From positions 3,038,001 to 3,102,000 of the forward strand of contig NC_039506.1 of the NCBI RefSeq assembly GCF_003672135.1: a stretch of DNA of 64,000 nucleotides, given 5' to 3'. The translations under genes were made by a program, and so were the position numbers. The notes under the pieces are model-generated. The model did not search any database and was not told where the DNA came from. It was given only the letters and a program-made list of their open reading frames with translations. This document shows positions 50,217 to 60,610 of the stretch, piece after piece; the stretch's first letter is position 1, and each line of letters opens with the position of its first letter. Source of the stretch: Ooceraea biroi (taxonomy: Eukaryota > Arthropoda > Insecta > Hymenoptera > Formicidae).

Positions 50217-53200
50217 GTAAGTTGAAGTTGCACGAAGAAATTCTCACGCCAAATGACCTGTGACGCGAAATCACCTTCGAAATCAACGTCGCCCGCAGCA
50301 ACCGGAGACACGTCGATTCAAAACTTTCGGAGTCGTTGCATCTCGATTCGAGTGAAAATTCGAGGAGTCTAAGAATCGCGAGTCTCATGTGACGCTCCTC
50401 GTTGGATTCCGCGCTCGCGGTTTCTCGTGGAATCGCACGCGTGTCCCGCGCGACTACTTTAGCAGACGTGCGAACAGACGGCTGCGGCGTGTCGTCTGCT
50501 GCTGTCATCTGTTTTACTCGCGACTGGTTAGTCGCGAGTGTGTAATCGGAATCGCTCGGACGCGGTGGAGTATCGTGTACGGTCACGAATGCTAGGAAAC
50601 CGGATGCTGTTGCCGCGGCTGGATCGCGGAGGAACGATGAATCGACTGTCGACGACGCGACACGCGATTTCCGCAGCGGTACTCAATGCGGCAGATTCTA
50701 ATGACAGGAGGGACGGGGCACACCGTCGTGCCTCACGGTTACAAAATTTACCGCGTGATCGCAGCACGTGACGGCGAAGCCCCTCGCGTGCGGCCGTGAT
50801 GTCGTTTAAATCGCGACGTCAGCTGTTTTTCTAAATCTTGTTTAAAAATTTACGTTCCACCGCAGTTTTACGTTTTCAGCGCAGACATGGAATTTTTAAC
50901 TCTGATTGTACAGTCTTGTTTGCAATGTGCTTCTTTAAGTTTGCAAGTTAATTTGCAACGATATTTGTCTTCATCATATTATTAATTTAGTCTGAATGTA
51001 TTTTAATGTAATTTGTTATTACTATCTTTTTTATAAGCGCTCAATCATTCTCAATCTGGAATAACAGAAGAATCAAGATTCCCAAACACTAGAGAGAAAT
51101 TACATTCGCAATGTTACGTGCATTGGAAATACATATACGCACTACGATCAATTTACGAAACAGATATTAATACATGCACCCCCTTATGCGGACGTATTGA
51201 TCACTTAACAAAATATATAGATCACTCGCTGTGTGTCTGTATGCATGCGTTAGCGCGCAGATACTCATCCGCAGCAATTAAAATCAGGAAATGAAATCCG
51301 AAAGGCGTCCGGTACTCGTAATTGAGTAGTATTTGCAGAATGCCCCTTCGAGAATCAGAGTATCGATCTGTTTTTCTTTACTCACGAAGGAATAAATCAC
51401 CGCTTTCGTCGGGAGAGTTTTGAATGCGACGTAAAACCAACATCAAAAAGCGCAACTGACCTAGAAAATTGATGTAGAGTTGCGAGAATTATTTGAAATT
51501 TGTTTTTTCACGAAATATCAACTTTGTGAAAAATTTTACAAATTTTCTCAGCTTGTAAATTGAATATTTTAACATTCAATATTTCCATCACAGCAGCAAC
51601 ATTTTACGTAATTTTGCTTCACCGTGGCAGTAATGAAAATCTTTATGATCTACACAGAAGTTTATCAACGAAAATTGTTGTTCTTACTGCAATGCAAAGC
51701 TACCGCAATCAATAACGCTTAGATATACTCTTAAAGTATTTATCGTCGCACTTCTGTCCTCTTTCCCGTCACAGCAAACTTAAATGGATCACGATACGCT
51801 TTTTGTGTTACATAAGAAGCACCCAATCTGCAAACGCAAGCATTCAATTCAAATTCAGGCATTGCGCATGTATCCAGGTACTTGCGGACGCGACACTGGC
51901 GGACAATCATCACCGTCATCGCGCTTTCGCGGCGAACGGTAACCCGGAAGGTATCACGATAAGCAACTTGGTGGACGGTGAAACCTTGACTTACAGCTTG
52001 GCCCTGATAAGAGGTCGAGCACCCGCGCTATGCAGTTACATTACCGTTCGGGGTCACAAGAACGTGACCTCGCAGTGGCCGATCGTCGCGGGACAGTTCC
52101 GGGTCCTGGTGGATCTGGCACGTGGTCCGAACAAATTAGAACTCGAGGCAGGCGGGCACAAAAGGAGACTGTCCCTTAAGTACGAGCCAAGAACTACTAG
52201 GCTGCGAGTGACACCAGTCTACGTCATCTGTGCGGCTCATGACGGCTACTTTCAGGTAAAACAACGAACTACAATTATGCACAGCGAAGTCATCCCGATG
52301 CTTTTGCGTGATTGGAGTTTCAGTCTCATTGTTTCGATAATTTTAATTGATGTTGCCGAAGTCCCATCATACTCGGAAAGCATTGTCTCGCGCGTTTCAG
52401 CGATAACTGATGCTTAAGGAGTACAATGATCACAATTCATAATTCAGCTGCTTGGGAACGTGGCGCGCACTTCTCCAATTATTATCGATCGTCATTCTGT
52501 TGCATGAATAGCCGTATCGTCGCGTTCGGTTAATCGTACCTACGTATTCGACCGCGACAATCCAATTACTCTTCCTTTCTCTCTATTGCTCAATTCTGCG
52601 ATTACAATTGTGCAACTTGTGACAATTGCGGAGCACCGAATGATCATGGGTCACGATCTGATTGTTTTCAGGGTCCGCGCAATGAGGACCGTTCGCCCGA
52701 GAGCGCGGCAACGAGAATAGGGCTTGGGGCTCGGCTGTTACAGACTCTGACAGCCGAGAAACTCATAGAAGCCGGCTACGGCAGGAAAACCTTTCAATTG
52801 GAGAGAGATCTCGACGGCCCGGAGTGTTTGGTGATGCACAGTATGCTTCACGTCGACCGGGCACGAGCGATGAAGCAAAGGGAGCTTTGGGAGTTGATCG
52901 CTCGCGAGCTGATGACCGGGCCCTTGGCGTCCAAGGATCGCAAGTACCTGGCATTTCTGTCGTGCACGAGGTATCGCGGCGCGCCTAGCCCCCGGACGCA
53001 CGAGGACACTTTAGCACGAACGCAGGGTCACGCCGCTCTCGGCGGTGGTGGCTTAGCGCTTTTCGGTTCGGCGTGTCTTCACACCTGGCCTACGTGTATG
53101 GCTCAGGTTGGTTGATACGGACTACGAATATAACGAGAATTTGATATAAAACGAAATGCTTGTATACAGGGTGATTCGTATAAAGTGACCGATTTAATTA

Positions 53201-55331
53201 TTAGTGAAATTTGAAGACATGAAAAAAGAGTTTATACCGATATGTTCAGTACAAAGGGGACACCATATAACGGATACGATTATTTTATGAGTGGAGGCGT
53301 TGAGGACATTTCAAAGTCAACTTCTTTTTTTTTAATGGGATGCTGTATTTTTTATTTTATAGGATAGTAGCCCTTTTTAATATAATAGCCTTTTTTAATT
53401 CAATGATACATTACATAAAAACATTCAAGGTCAATCAAGGCCAAAAATACATGATAAAATAAAATTCAAATGTATGATCTGTATATCCGTCTGTCGTTCG
53501 CTTTGGCTCTCAGTATGTCTAGGTCTATGTTTATGAGCTGTGTTTTCTTTGGAAACTGCTATCATAATGTTATTATTACGAAGATTGTAAGGACAAGTGA
53601 TGCTTACAAACGTTGTGAGTGCCAAAGCGAACGCAGCCTTAGTATGAGATTAGTCGTAGCACTGAACGTAATGGCTAATCACAATAATTCACAAATTGTA
53701 GACGTTTTGATAACTTTTGGTGAATGTGGAAAAAATGCAGCTGAAACTGCAAGAGTATTAAATGAACGATATCCAGATCGACATAGACATAGTGCCCGTT
53801 CAATATTACGGATTATATCACGAGCAAGACAATTTATCTGCGTCGTCGAGTTCAAGGTCAAAACTTTGAACATTTATTGTGAAGAACAGAAATACAGATC
53901 ATACATTTGAATTTTATTTTATCATGTATTTTTGGCCTTGATTGACCTTGAATGTTTTTATGAATGTATCATTAAATTTATATTAAAAAGGGCTACTATC
54001 CTATAAAATAAAAAATACAGCATCCCATTAAAAAAAAAGAAGTTGACTTTGAAATGTCCTCAACGCCTCCACTCATAAAATAATCGTATCCGTTATATGG
54101 TGTCCCCCTTTGTACTGAACATATCGGTATAAACTCTTTTTTCATGTCTTCAAATTTCACTAATAATTAAATCGGTCACTTTATACGAATCACCCTGTAT
54201 ATATATCTTTTTACATATGTTCTTGTTTCCTGATTGAAGACATCATTGAAGGTATGATACTTCAATGATGGAATTATGTCTGTGATTCAGGTATTACCGA
54301 GATTCCTGGACACTACCGTCATCGACACCGAACAACTCATGGACGACAGTAATTACCGTGGTACGCACGGTGCTTGTCTGGCGACGACATTAGGTTCGGT
54401 TTTGCACGAACTTGGTCATACCTTTGATCTCGGTCACACCCGAGAAGGAATAATGGGCCGAGGCTTCGACTATGTCGATCGGGTTTTCGTGGGTGCGGCT
54501 GGAATCGACTTTAATCGTAATCCTATCAGAAGGGATCCCCAGCACACGACTGTCGCTCTCAGTAGACCTCTCAGCGTTACGGTAACTGTGCAAGCACCTG
54601 TAATGTCGAGTCCCCGAAGAGGTAGATTGCTCTCAGAGACTTCTAGACCTTCGCCATTACTTACTTCGAGACAATTGCCTGGAAGATTATCAGCACCAGC
54701 CAGTCCTGAACTGAATAGATCTCTCTCGAAGAGTCTGATTGCCTGCGAACCTCCTTCACAGCCTGACCGGACGTTCTGGAGTCCATCGTGTGCGGCGTTG
54801 CTCGCGTATCATCGCTGGTTCAATAACGAAATGGACAATTTTTCCAACAGACATCATCACGAAATAGAGTACGACGGAAAAAGGTAAGTCGACTACTAAA
54901 AATAACGCGCTTTCTTTCTAGAATAATATAAAATGATCAAGATGTGTCCTAAACTTTTTCATGACGAATTGAAATAACAAGAAAATATTTCAATTCGAAA
55001 TGGCGCTTCAGAATACATAAAAAATTGAAAGCACAGAAATTTCAGTATAATTATTTTTAATAAATATAATATTTCTAATTATTTATTTTTAATAAATATA
55101 ATATTTCTCTTAATAAGAAACGTGGTGAGATCACGATATGGAGTACGGGTGGTAGAGCTTAGGGAAACCTCAGGAGGGATGGTTGCGTGTTCTCGTCAAT
55201 TCCCTGGACCGCGACCGCCCTTGGAAGCTCTAGTTCCACCGCCTCCACCTCACTGCCTCATCACTCTCACCCTCGTTGCAGAGGACTCCACCGGGAATGT
55301 GCTCAAACATCCTCTTCCCACTGCCTTTTAA
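50214..55331 (+). CDS. YIL108W-like zinc metallopeptidase (Metallopep family)
   Basis: Putative metzincin-type zinc peptidase of the YIL108W/Metallopep family (PF12044, named from memory). Proposed exons: 50,214-50,216 (ATG only), 51,878-52,255, 52,672-53,106, 54,291-54,883 and 55,118-55,331. All junctions are GT-AG with matching phases, giving about 540 aa. The N-terminal third looks like a beta-rich domain (NLVDGETLTYSLALIRG near residue 30). The active site HELGHTFDLGHT is coded at 54,405-54,440 (about residues 311-322), with the zinc ligands His, His, His and the catalytic Glu all present. It is followed by GIMGRGFDY, a plausible Met-turn. The last exon codes a proline-rich stretch and the C-terminus. 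The substrate is unknown in animals. Intron 3 consists almost wholly of a transposon. The start exon is inferred, and the donor after exon 3 (GTTGGT) is weak. Confidence 0.88.
50516..50539. repeat. Short perfect hairpin in intron 1
   Basis: ACTCGCGACT and its exact complement are separated by GGTT. It lies about 300 bp after the proposed first exon of the metallopeptidase gene. Confidence 0.8.
50540..51877. other. Rest of intron 1 of the metallopeptidase gene (inferred)
   Basis: CpG-rich up to about 50,820, then AT-rich. No other feature was recognised. Confidence 0.45.
53167..53484 (+). repeat. Left terminal inverted repeat
   Basis: Matches the complement of 53,892-54,197 over nearly its whole length. 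It carries about 12 extra bases near 53,380-53,400 (an AATAGCC duplication) that the right arm lacks. Confidence 0.9.
53671..53910 (+). pseudogene. Transposase remnant, helix-turn-helix (DUF4817-like) part only
   Basis: A 79-codon frame lies inside the element. Residues 4-53 resemble the DUF4817 helix-turn-helix found at the N-terminus of arthropod transposases: a hydrophobic helix, then FGECGKNAAETARVLNERYP, then DRHRHSARSILRII. Pattern and family name are from memory. The frame is open upstream to 53,470. After the HTH it runs into the right inverted repeat and ends without any DDE/D catalytic domain, so it is a deletion remnant of the transposase. Confidence 0.6.
53892..54197 (-). repeat. 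Right terminal inverted repeat
   Basis: Complement of the left arm. Similarity stops at about 53,892, just after the shared GATCTGTAT word. Confidence 0.9.
55053..55108 (+). repeat. AT-rich direct duplication at the end of intron 4
   Basis: A 24-bp AT-rich unit starting ATTTTTAATAAATATAATAT occurs at 55,053 and again at 55,085 (period 32). The second copy ends about 10 bp before the acceptor of the last metallopeptidase exon. Confidence 0.85.
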
Positions 55332-55576
55332 AGGTCAGCAGAAACAAAGGATGCGTAATTTTATCTTCTAACCTGGCGAGAGTTATTATAGATTATAAAC
55401 AGTATCGACTTAACAACAGACGTACTAGTAAATATCCAAAGATATCCTTCGTTGTTTCAAACCTTATTATATGTTTTAATTGATATGTGAGACACAAATT
55501 CTTTTTATTTTTATTCTTTACGCACTAGTTGTTATTAATCCATATAAGAGAGAGAAAGAGGGAGAAAAAGGGGAGA

Positions 55577-55582
55577 AATAAA
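55577..55582 (+). terminator. Candidate poly(A) signal, metallopeptidase gene
   Basis: AATAAA about 245 bp after the stop codon. Other AATAAA words occur further on, so the site used is not certain. Confidence 0.35.
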
Positions 55583-56611
55583 AATATGCTTCTAAAATTA
55601 TAATGACATGTAGAACTTTTTTGCTAAAATTTTTTCTCTCTCTCTGTCTCTTCAATAATGTGATAAAGTTTATGTTATACGTATATTATATTTATGTGCA
55701 ATCGGAAATCAAACAGGAGCTTATACACTCGTTGCTAAATGTGTATGTGACTCTCCGATATAGATAACTATACATATACATATGGATTTTTTATATAACG
55801 TACGATAACACGCGTGGTCGAACAAATATTTGATAACTGTACGAGATATATATACATTTTGCTCATGTACGACACTCTCCACGTTGTCGAATACGCAGGG
55901 AACTACTTTATACCATAATTTATTTTGTAAGCATGATCTCTAGTGTTTCATGAGCTGCAACATCAACTCCAACTAGCGTAAACGTAATAATTAATCGACA
56001 TAACACCCGTAAAGCGTGCACAAAATGCGTTGACAAATGTTTGCGAGTACTCCTAACATTTTATCTCGCATGTAAGATATCGGAAATGCTTCTACAATTA
56101 CATCGCGGCGAGATTTCATAGAACAATCCTATAAAATATATACGCAACTATACACTATATAAATAATAGGATTTAAAGAAACCGACCGATATGTACATTC
56201 TAAGTCGCTAGAAACAATAAACACACTTGTATATTATCAAACATACATACATGTACAGTATGATATCCTAAATTATTTTAATAAGTTAGTCTAGAGCGTT
56301 CAAAAAATTACAGAGACAATACTGTACCACCTCGACTCTACTAACGGAAAGAAAAAATCTATGTATTCAATTAAAAGCATACAATTATTTAGAAACACGG
56401 CCAATGATCATTCCATATATTCCTATCAATTTCTCTCCTCCAAATTCTTCCTTTATTTCTCAAATAGAAAAATACACGCATAATCAGGTAGATAGTAGCA
56501 TGCATAAAAAGATAAACAATGTGTCTGTATCTTAAAATTGAAGATGACAATACAGCAATGGTATTTCGTACTTCAAGAAGTGCGGAACGTATGCGTTTCA
56601 AGTGACGGAAC
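55583..56611. other. Intergenic DNA before GLTP
   Basis: AT-rich with no ORF of interest. It should hold the 3' UTR end of the metallopeptidase gene and the promoter and 5' UTR of GLTP. No clear TATA box was seen next to the GLTP start. Confidence 0.45.
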
Positions 56612-57668
56612 ATGTCATCCGGCGATACGAATGTCGAGGAAAAAACCACGATGTCACTCGATAGACTGCATTTTCCCGAGATAATCGACGGCAAGATAAA
56701 CACCGAGGAGTTCCTGCGGGCCGCTCGCGAGGTCGTGCGGACAGTCGGTGCGTATCTGTCTCCAGTATTTTATAACCTCAAATCAATGCGATAGCGAGAC
56801 CGGGCTCGAGCATCGCTGAGTGGTCTCAATTTTCTTCCAAACATGATGCGATTCGCAAGCGCTACGAACGAGTCCATGTTTCAGATAAATTCGGCAAACT
56901 GTTCGCTCCCGTACGATACGACATGCAAGGCAACATTGACGTGAGTATGAGCGGTATCTTTCTACGAGAGGAGAGGCGATATCGACCAATATCGACACAA
57001 AGTTTCATCAAAATTATATACTTTTGATTTCAGAAACTCACAAACAGATATTCTATGGACACGAAAAGTAACTCGACCCTGCAGGACATGGTTTTGCTCG
57101 AGAAGTCCACTGAACCTGAGAAATACCTGATTGCGGTTGATGCTCTGATGTGGCTAAGAAGGTAGGCGACACGTTCCAGCTAATTTCCCTGAACATATAC
57201 ATGCCAGAGAGAATTTACTCAGTGATCGATGTACGTTTCAGGGCTTTACACCTGATTCTATTATTCTTTGAAAAGATTATAGAGGACCACAAAACTGGGA
57301 AAGCGACGGAAGACTTAGTGGCGTTCCTGCGAGAGGCGTACAAGGAAACGCTGGAGCCATACCATGGCTGGATGGCACAGCAATTGTTCAATGTAAGGTC
57401 TCCTCTATGTTGAAGACTTATTAGATTACGAACGTTGTAAAAAATATGTAACATCATTAGAATAAATTGTGATGTATTGTTACAGCTGTTATCACGTATG
57501 ACGCCCACTCGTTCGCAGCTCCTGCTAGCACTAGCGAATGGGGAAACGGAGAAAGAAGAAGTGACTCTACGTGACATGGAGTTATCTTTGATAAATCTGA
57601 AGAAGAATGTAGTAGCGCTAAAGACGTTTTACAGTGAACATGACCTAGAAGTTACTACTGTAGTGTAA
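56612..57668 (+). CDS. GLTP: Glycolipid transfer protein (GLTP domain)
   Basis: Cytosolic carrier that moves glycosphingolipids between membranes. Exons: 56,612-56,747, 56,885-56,940, 57,034-57,161, 57,242-57,392 and 57,486-57,668, all GT-AG with matching phases, giving 217 aa (human GLTP is 209). The start is fixed by an in-frame TGA three codons upstream. The sugar-headgroup site of the family is intact: Asp, Asn and Lys in DMQGNIDKL (human D48, N52, K55), Trp in MWLRRAL (W96) and His in YHGW (H140). The C-terminal helices follow (TPTRSQLLLAL, TLRDMELSLINL). A GLTP-like domain of a FAPP2-type protein is less likely because there is no PH domain in front and the length is that of a stand-alone GLTP. 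It converges with TMEM17. Confidence 0.93.
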
Positions 57669-57876
57669 CGAAGTACGTTGAAATCCAATATTGTCTTCAT
57701 TTAAAAAAAATGCTGAAAGAGTAGATAAACAAAGTCTTCTAGGAAAGTAGGTGTAAAACAAGTCAGAAGAGATTTTATGCTTATTACGTATATAAATTTA
57801 TATGAATATTTGTACATTGTAGGGCTTACATCAGTCAGCGCATGTATAAATTGTATGAAAGTATAAAAATTGGTAT

Positions 57877-57882
57877 ATTAAA
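57877..57882 (+). terminator. Candidate poly(A) signal, GLTP
   Basis: ATTAAA about 210 bp after the GLTP stop in an AT-rich stretch. This is a weak assignment. Confidence 0.3.
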
Positions 57883-58073
57883 TATATATTTAATATATAT
57901 TAAATATTATAATATTAATAATAATGATATCATAATTTTTATCTAGAAAGAGATCTCGATTATTTTATAATACCTAGTATCGATTTTTCCTCGATAGCTG
58001 CTCAGCACAGATATACTGAATGAGTAATCACAGACATAACAAACTCAAATCTTAACAATAAATTTAGCAAACA

Positions 58074-59044
58074 TTAATGTGTCCTGTCATCAATACCATA
58101 TAATTGTGCAACATAAAATCTTTTAGCATGATGCTCTGCCAGCTTCCTTAAAGCTACCGTGGCTGTTACAATTTCTATAACAAGCAGAAACATCATGCTA
58201 CCATTAGCGATCGTTTCACTGATATGAGCTTTGGTTTTCTTATCGAGCAGGAGAAACATCTCCAACGGGAAATGTATGAGAGTGGAAACCAACCAGAAGC
58301 TTGCCAATTCTGGAATCTGTGTGTGAAGAGAAGACTTGTAATTCTAACTGATATTTGCGCTCGTCTTGCCATTCTATGAATAAGCTACCTTTTCCGCTAA
58401 ATTTCCCAAGTATCCCAGGTAGAGTCGTATACCCTCGAATATTGATATGACACTAAACACTGCTACAGTTATAAACTTGTATACGTCTGTCAAGTAATAA
58501 TACTGTAAAAAAAAACGAAAGTAATATCTCACTACTCAATCTATCTAGACAAATACCAGGATTCTGAGAAATGTTTTTCACGTCTCAGTATATTTACTTT
58601 TGCATCTAAATTAACGAGCATTACGAGAAACCACAGAGGATAAACCCATACATTAAAGTACAGTGCCATTTGGAGTGGCAAATTGGACTGTATTTGATTT
58701 CCTGGAAAGAGCAAATAATGAACAGACAAATGCAGACTCCGATTAAGTAAATATTATCGAGCTATTTAAATTTAATTATTTAATTAAATTATTTAATATC
58801 ACATCTGTGCTGAGATTAACGCTAAAAAATTTGAGTAAATGGTGTTATTGAAATAATGGTGCGAGTTATTCAGACGTTCACCGTTTACCATTTGCAGCAA
58901 CAATTATCATGGATGTAACAATAACAGGTGCGAATTAGGAAAAGGTATACCTATATCATAAAATTCCCTTTTTTTATCATAATGCGCTAAGCCGGGAAAT
59001 ATACGATCCGACGCGGTAATAACCGACGTTCTCCACATCCACAT
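58074..59044 (-). CDS. TMEM17: Transmembrane protein 17 (TMEM17)
   Basis: Four-pass membrane protein of the ciliary transition zone (MKS/B9 module in other animals). Exons on the minus strand: 59,044-58,951, 58,701-58,598, 58,502-58,389 and 58,316-58,074. Phases match and give 184 aa (human 198). Family landmarks in order: SNLPLQMALYFN before the first membrane segment, LYLGYLGNLAEKIPELASFW in the middle loop, and a last hydrophobic span followed by ALRKLAEHHAKRF. Hydrophobic segments lie at about residues 44-62, 76-92, 111-128 and 142-158. The first exon is inferred from phase and a GTATAC donor; the alternative ATG at 58,729 lies 5' of a good acceptor and is less likely. In insects ciliary genes are expected in ciliated sensory neurons and sperm. 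Confidence 0.88.
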
Positions 59045-59204
59045 TATTTACAACATAAGATTCTCACGTTCAGACAAATAATACAATTGAATTACATACA
59101 GTTTAAAAATGAGCTCCGATCATCTTCACGATCAGTCGCGCGACAGTTAATTGTTACGTTGCCTACCAGTGCTACCAAAATCGTAATTTCCCTCATCTTC
59201 GCCC

Positions 59205-59354
59205 AGGGCATCTATCACGTAACTTTTCCCCTAGGATGGAAAATGAAAAATGAAAATTTCTTCATCTCAGCAGCAAATCATAACGTAAAAGTTCACGCGA
59301 AATTTTCATTTTTCATTTTCCATCCTAGGGGAAAAGTTACGTGATAGATGATGC
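59205..59354. repeat. Hairpin with 50-bp perfect arms
   Basis: 59,211-59,260 is the exact complement of 59,299-59,348, separated by a 38-bp loop. Pairing continues outward to GGGCATC/GATGCCC after a 3-bp indel. It lies about 170 bp upstream of the TMEM17 start codon. No coding capacity. Confidence 0.9.
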
Positions 59355-59397
59355 CCAGGACAAAAGATCAAAGCGGTGCCGCCTGACCAAGATAAGG

Positions 59398-59466
59398 AAA
59401 TAAGCCAATCAGAATACTCCATTTTCATCTCGAGGATAAAAATGGAGGATTCTGATTGGTTTATTT
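59398..59466. repeat. 69-bp hairpin with paired CCAAT boxes
   Basis: 32-bp arms (59,398-59,429 and 59,435-59,466) with three imperfect positions, one of which would be a G-U pair in RNA, around a 5-nt loop. Each arm includes CCAATCAGAAT or its complement, a good NF-Y-type CCAAT box. Size and pairing resemble a pre-miRNA stem, although the loop is short for one. Confidence 0.85.
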
Positions 59467-59506
59467 CTTTATGCGTTATTCAAAAGTCTACGCTTCCGCC
59501 TTATAT

Positions 59507-59516
59507 CATATAAATA
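59507..59516 (+). promoter_or_regulatory. TATA-box-like element downstream of the CCAAT pair
   Basis: CATATAAATA lies about 50-100 bp after the two CCAAT boxes, an arrangement common in RNA polymerase II promoters. The following DNA (59,540-59,700) has no ORF. It can fold by TGTCCG (59,551) with CGGACA (59,616) and ends near a T7 run at 59,691-59,697. Whether it is transcribed is unknown. Confidence 0.3.
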
Positions 59517-59830
59517 CAAGGCCTTGGCTCCCGTTTATTAATTTCTAAAATGTCCGCTACGAGTCTCCACTATCTCTGATAAAAAGTGAGGCAGTGATGA
59601 ATCTCAGTGCCAAGTCGGACACAGTTTTATTCTCATGCCAAACATGTTTCAATAATTATACTTTGCACGAGGATTGATATTGTTACAAAGTTTTTTTGTA
59701 TATTAATTGTTCCGCTCTCTTCGTGATTCAACATTTAACGTAAAACGTACAATCCTTTAACTGAGAAACATCGATATACAAATCTGACACAACGTTGATT
59801 GTGAAAAAAAATGCACGTACATAATGTCAT

Positions 59831-59836
59831 TTTATT
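59831..59836 (-). terminator. Poly(A) signal, TMA7
   Basis: AATAAA on the minus strand about 140 bp after the TMA7 stop. Confidence 0.55.
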
Positions 59837-59971
59837 TACAAGTTTGGAATATTTCTCATAACCAGAGAGCACATGAACAGAATCCGCAATCTTGTGTAGG
59901 ACAGTCCAAAATTATTACAGTTGGAACATTAAGTGCACGATAGAACACGAACTTCACTCGTTGGTTTACAA

Positions 59972-60166
59972 TCATTTCTTCCCAGATTTTTTTATACCAC
60001 CAGTGACTAAAGGACCCTTTTGGCTGGCTTTTTTTGCTGCCTCAGCTAATGCTTTTTGCTGTTCCTTTTGCTTCTGCTTAAACGCTACGTCTTGGTCATC
60101 TAACTCTTTTGATTCCTTCTTGGGCGCCTTCAGGGGCTTCTTTTTGCCTCCGTCTCGACCAGACAT
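59972..60166 (-). CDS. TMA7: Translation machinery-associated protein 7 (TMA7/CCDC72)
   Basis: A 64-residue, lysine-rich, ribosome-associated protein conserved from yeast to animals; its exact role in translation is not settled. The whole family protein is in one coding exon. It starts MSGRDGGKKKPLK, has an acidic/helical middle (ELDDQDVAFKQKQKEQQKALAEAAKKA) of which the Q/K-rich part is coiled-coil-like, and ends GPLVTGGIKKSGKK. The length equals that of the human protein. A splice acceptor (CTTTAG) lies one base before the start codon, so the leader comes from an upstream exon. The gene lies 0.9 kb upstream of TMEM17 on the same strand. Confidence 0.94.
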   Translation of the reverse strand: MSGRDGGKKKPLKAPKKESKELDDQDVAFKQKQKEQQKALAEAAKKASQKGPLVTGGIKKSGKK

Positions 60167-60525
60167 CCTAAAGTACGTCAAAACGATTAAGTATCATAAG
60201 TATCAACGAACAATTTGAAAAGGCGATATGATTTTTATAACAAACGTCACACGCTACTGATCTAACCTCCAATGAAATACATGATAAGCACATGCAAGTC
60301 GGATTCGAATAACGAGTATTGCATAAATACCGCATAACTGGCAACTATTTAATCAATATTGTCACAAAATTGGCAACTTATAAATCATCCAAATATCTGA
60401 ATCATTTTTATAAAACGTACTTCAAAAAATGCGACACATTTAACGAACTACATTAATACGTATATTACTGCAAATTTCATTTTTACGAACATTAAATTTG
60501 ATCAACATTTAAATCGTTAACTTAC

Positions 60526-60610
60526 TTGCAACTGTATACTAAACTTTCACCAAGTACAAACAAGAATACGCAGTTTCCGAAAACTATTCAGCTGTGAAAA
60601 TTGATAGATA
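60526..60610 (-). other. Untranslated first exon of TMA7 (inferred)
   Basis: On the minus strand TTGCAA is followed by the donor GTAAGT at 60,525. The acceptor directly before the TMA7 start codon needs such a partner, giving a 5' UTR intron of about 360 bp. The 5' end of this exon is only approximate. Confidence 0.5.

Larger units (their letters stand above)
53167..54197. mobile_element. Non-autonomous Tc1/mariner-like element with long TIRs
   Basis: The element begins CAGGGTGATTCGTATAAAG and ends in its exact complement. TA dinucleotides flank it at 53,165-53,166 and 54,198-54,199, matching the TA target-site duplication and CAGGG-type ends of Tc1/mariner/IS630 transposons. The terminal inverted repeats are very long (about 318 and 306 bp) and nearly identical, apart from a 12-bp indel and a few substitutions, which suggests recent insertion. 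Only about 400 bp remain between the arms and no DDE catalytic domain is present, so it is not autonomous. It lies 61 bp after exon 3 and 93 bp before exon 4 of the metallopeptidase gene. Confidence 0.9.

Noticed and set aside
49832..50586. 249- and 159-codon minus-strand frames near the metallopeptidase 5' end
   Set aside because: They are antisense shadows of the CpG-rich 5' exon region, Arg/Ser-rich and without a recognisable motif.
58598..58729. ATG at 58,729 as the start of TMEM17
   Set aside because: A good acceptor (CTCTTTCCAG) follows it and the family has extra N-terminal residues. The exon at 58,951-59,044 joins in phase.
59587..59600. C-box-like GTGATGA as a C/D snoRNA
   Set aside because: No D box (CTGA) at a suitable distance downstream; the one CTGA nearby lies upstream.
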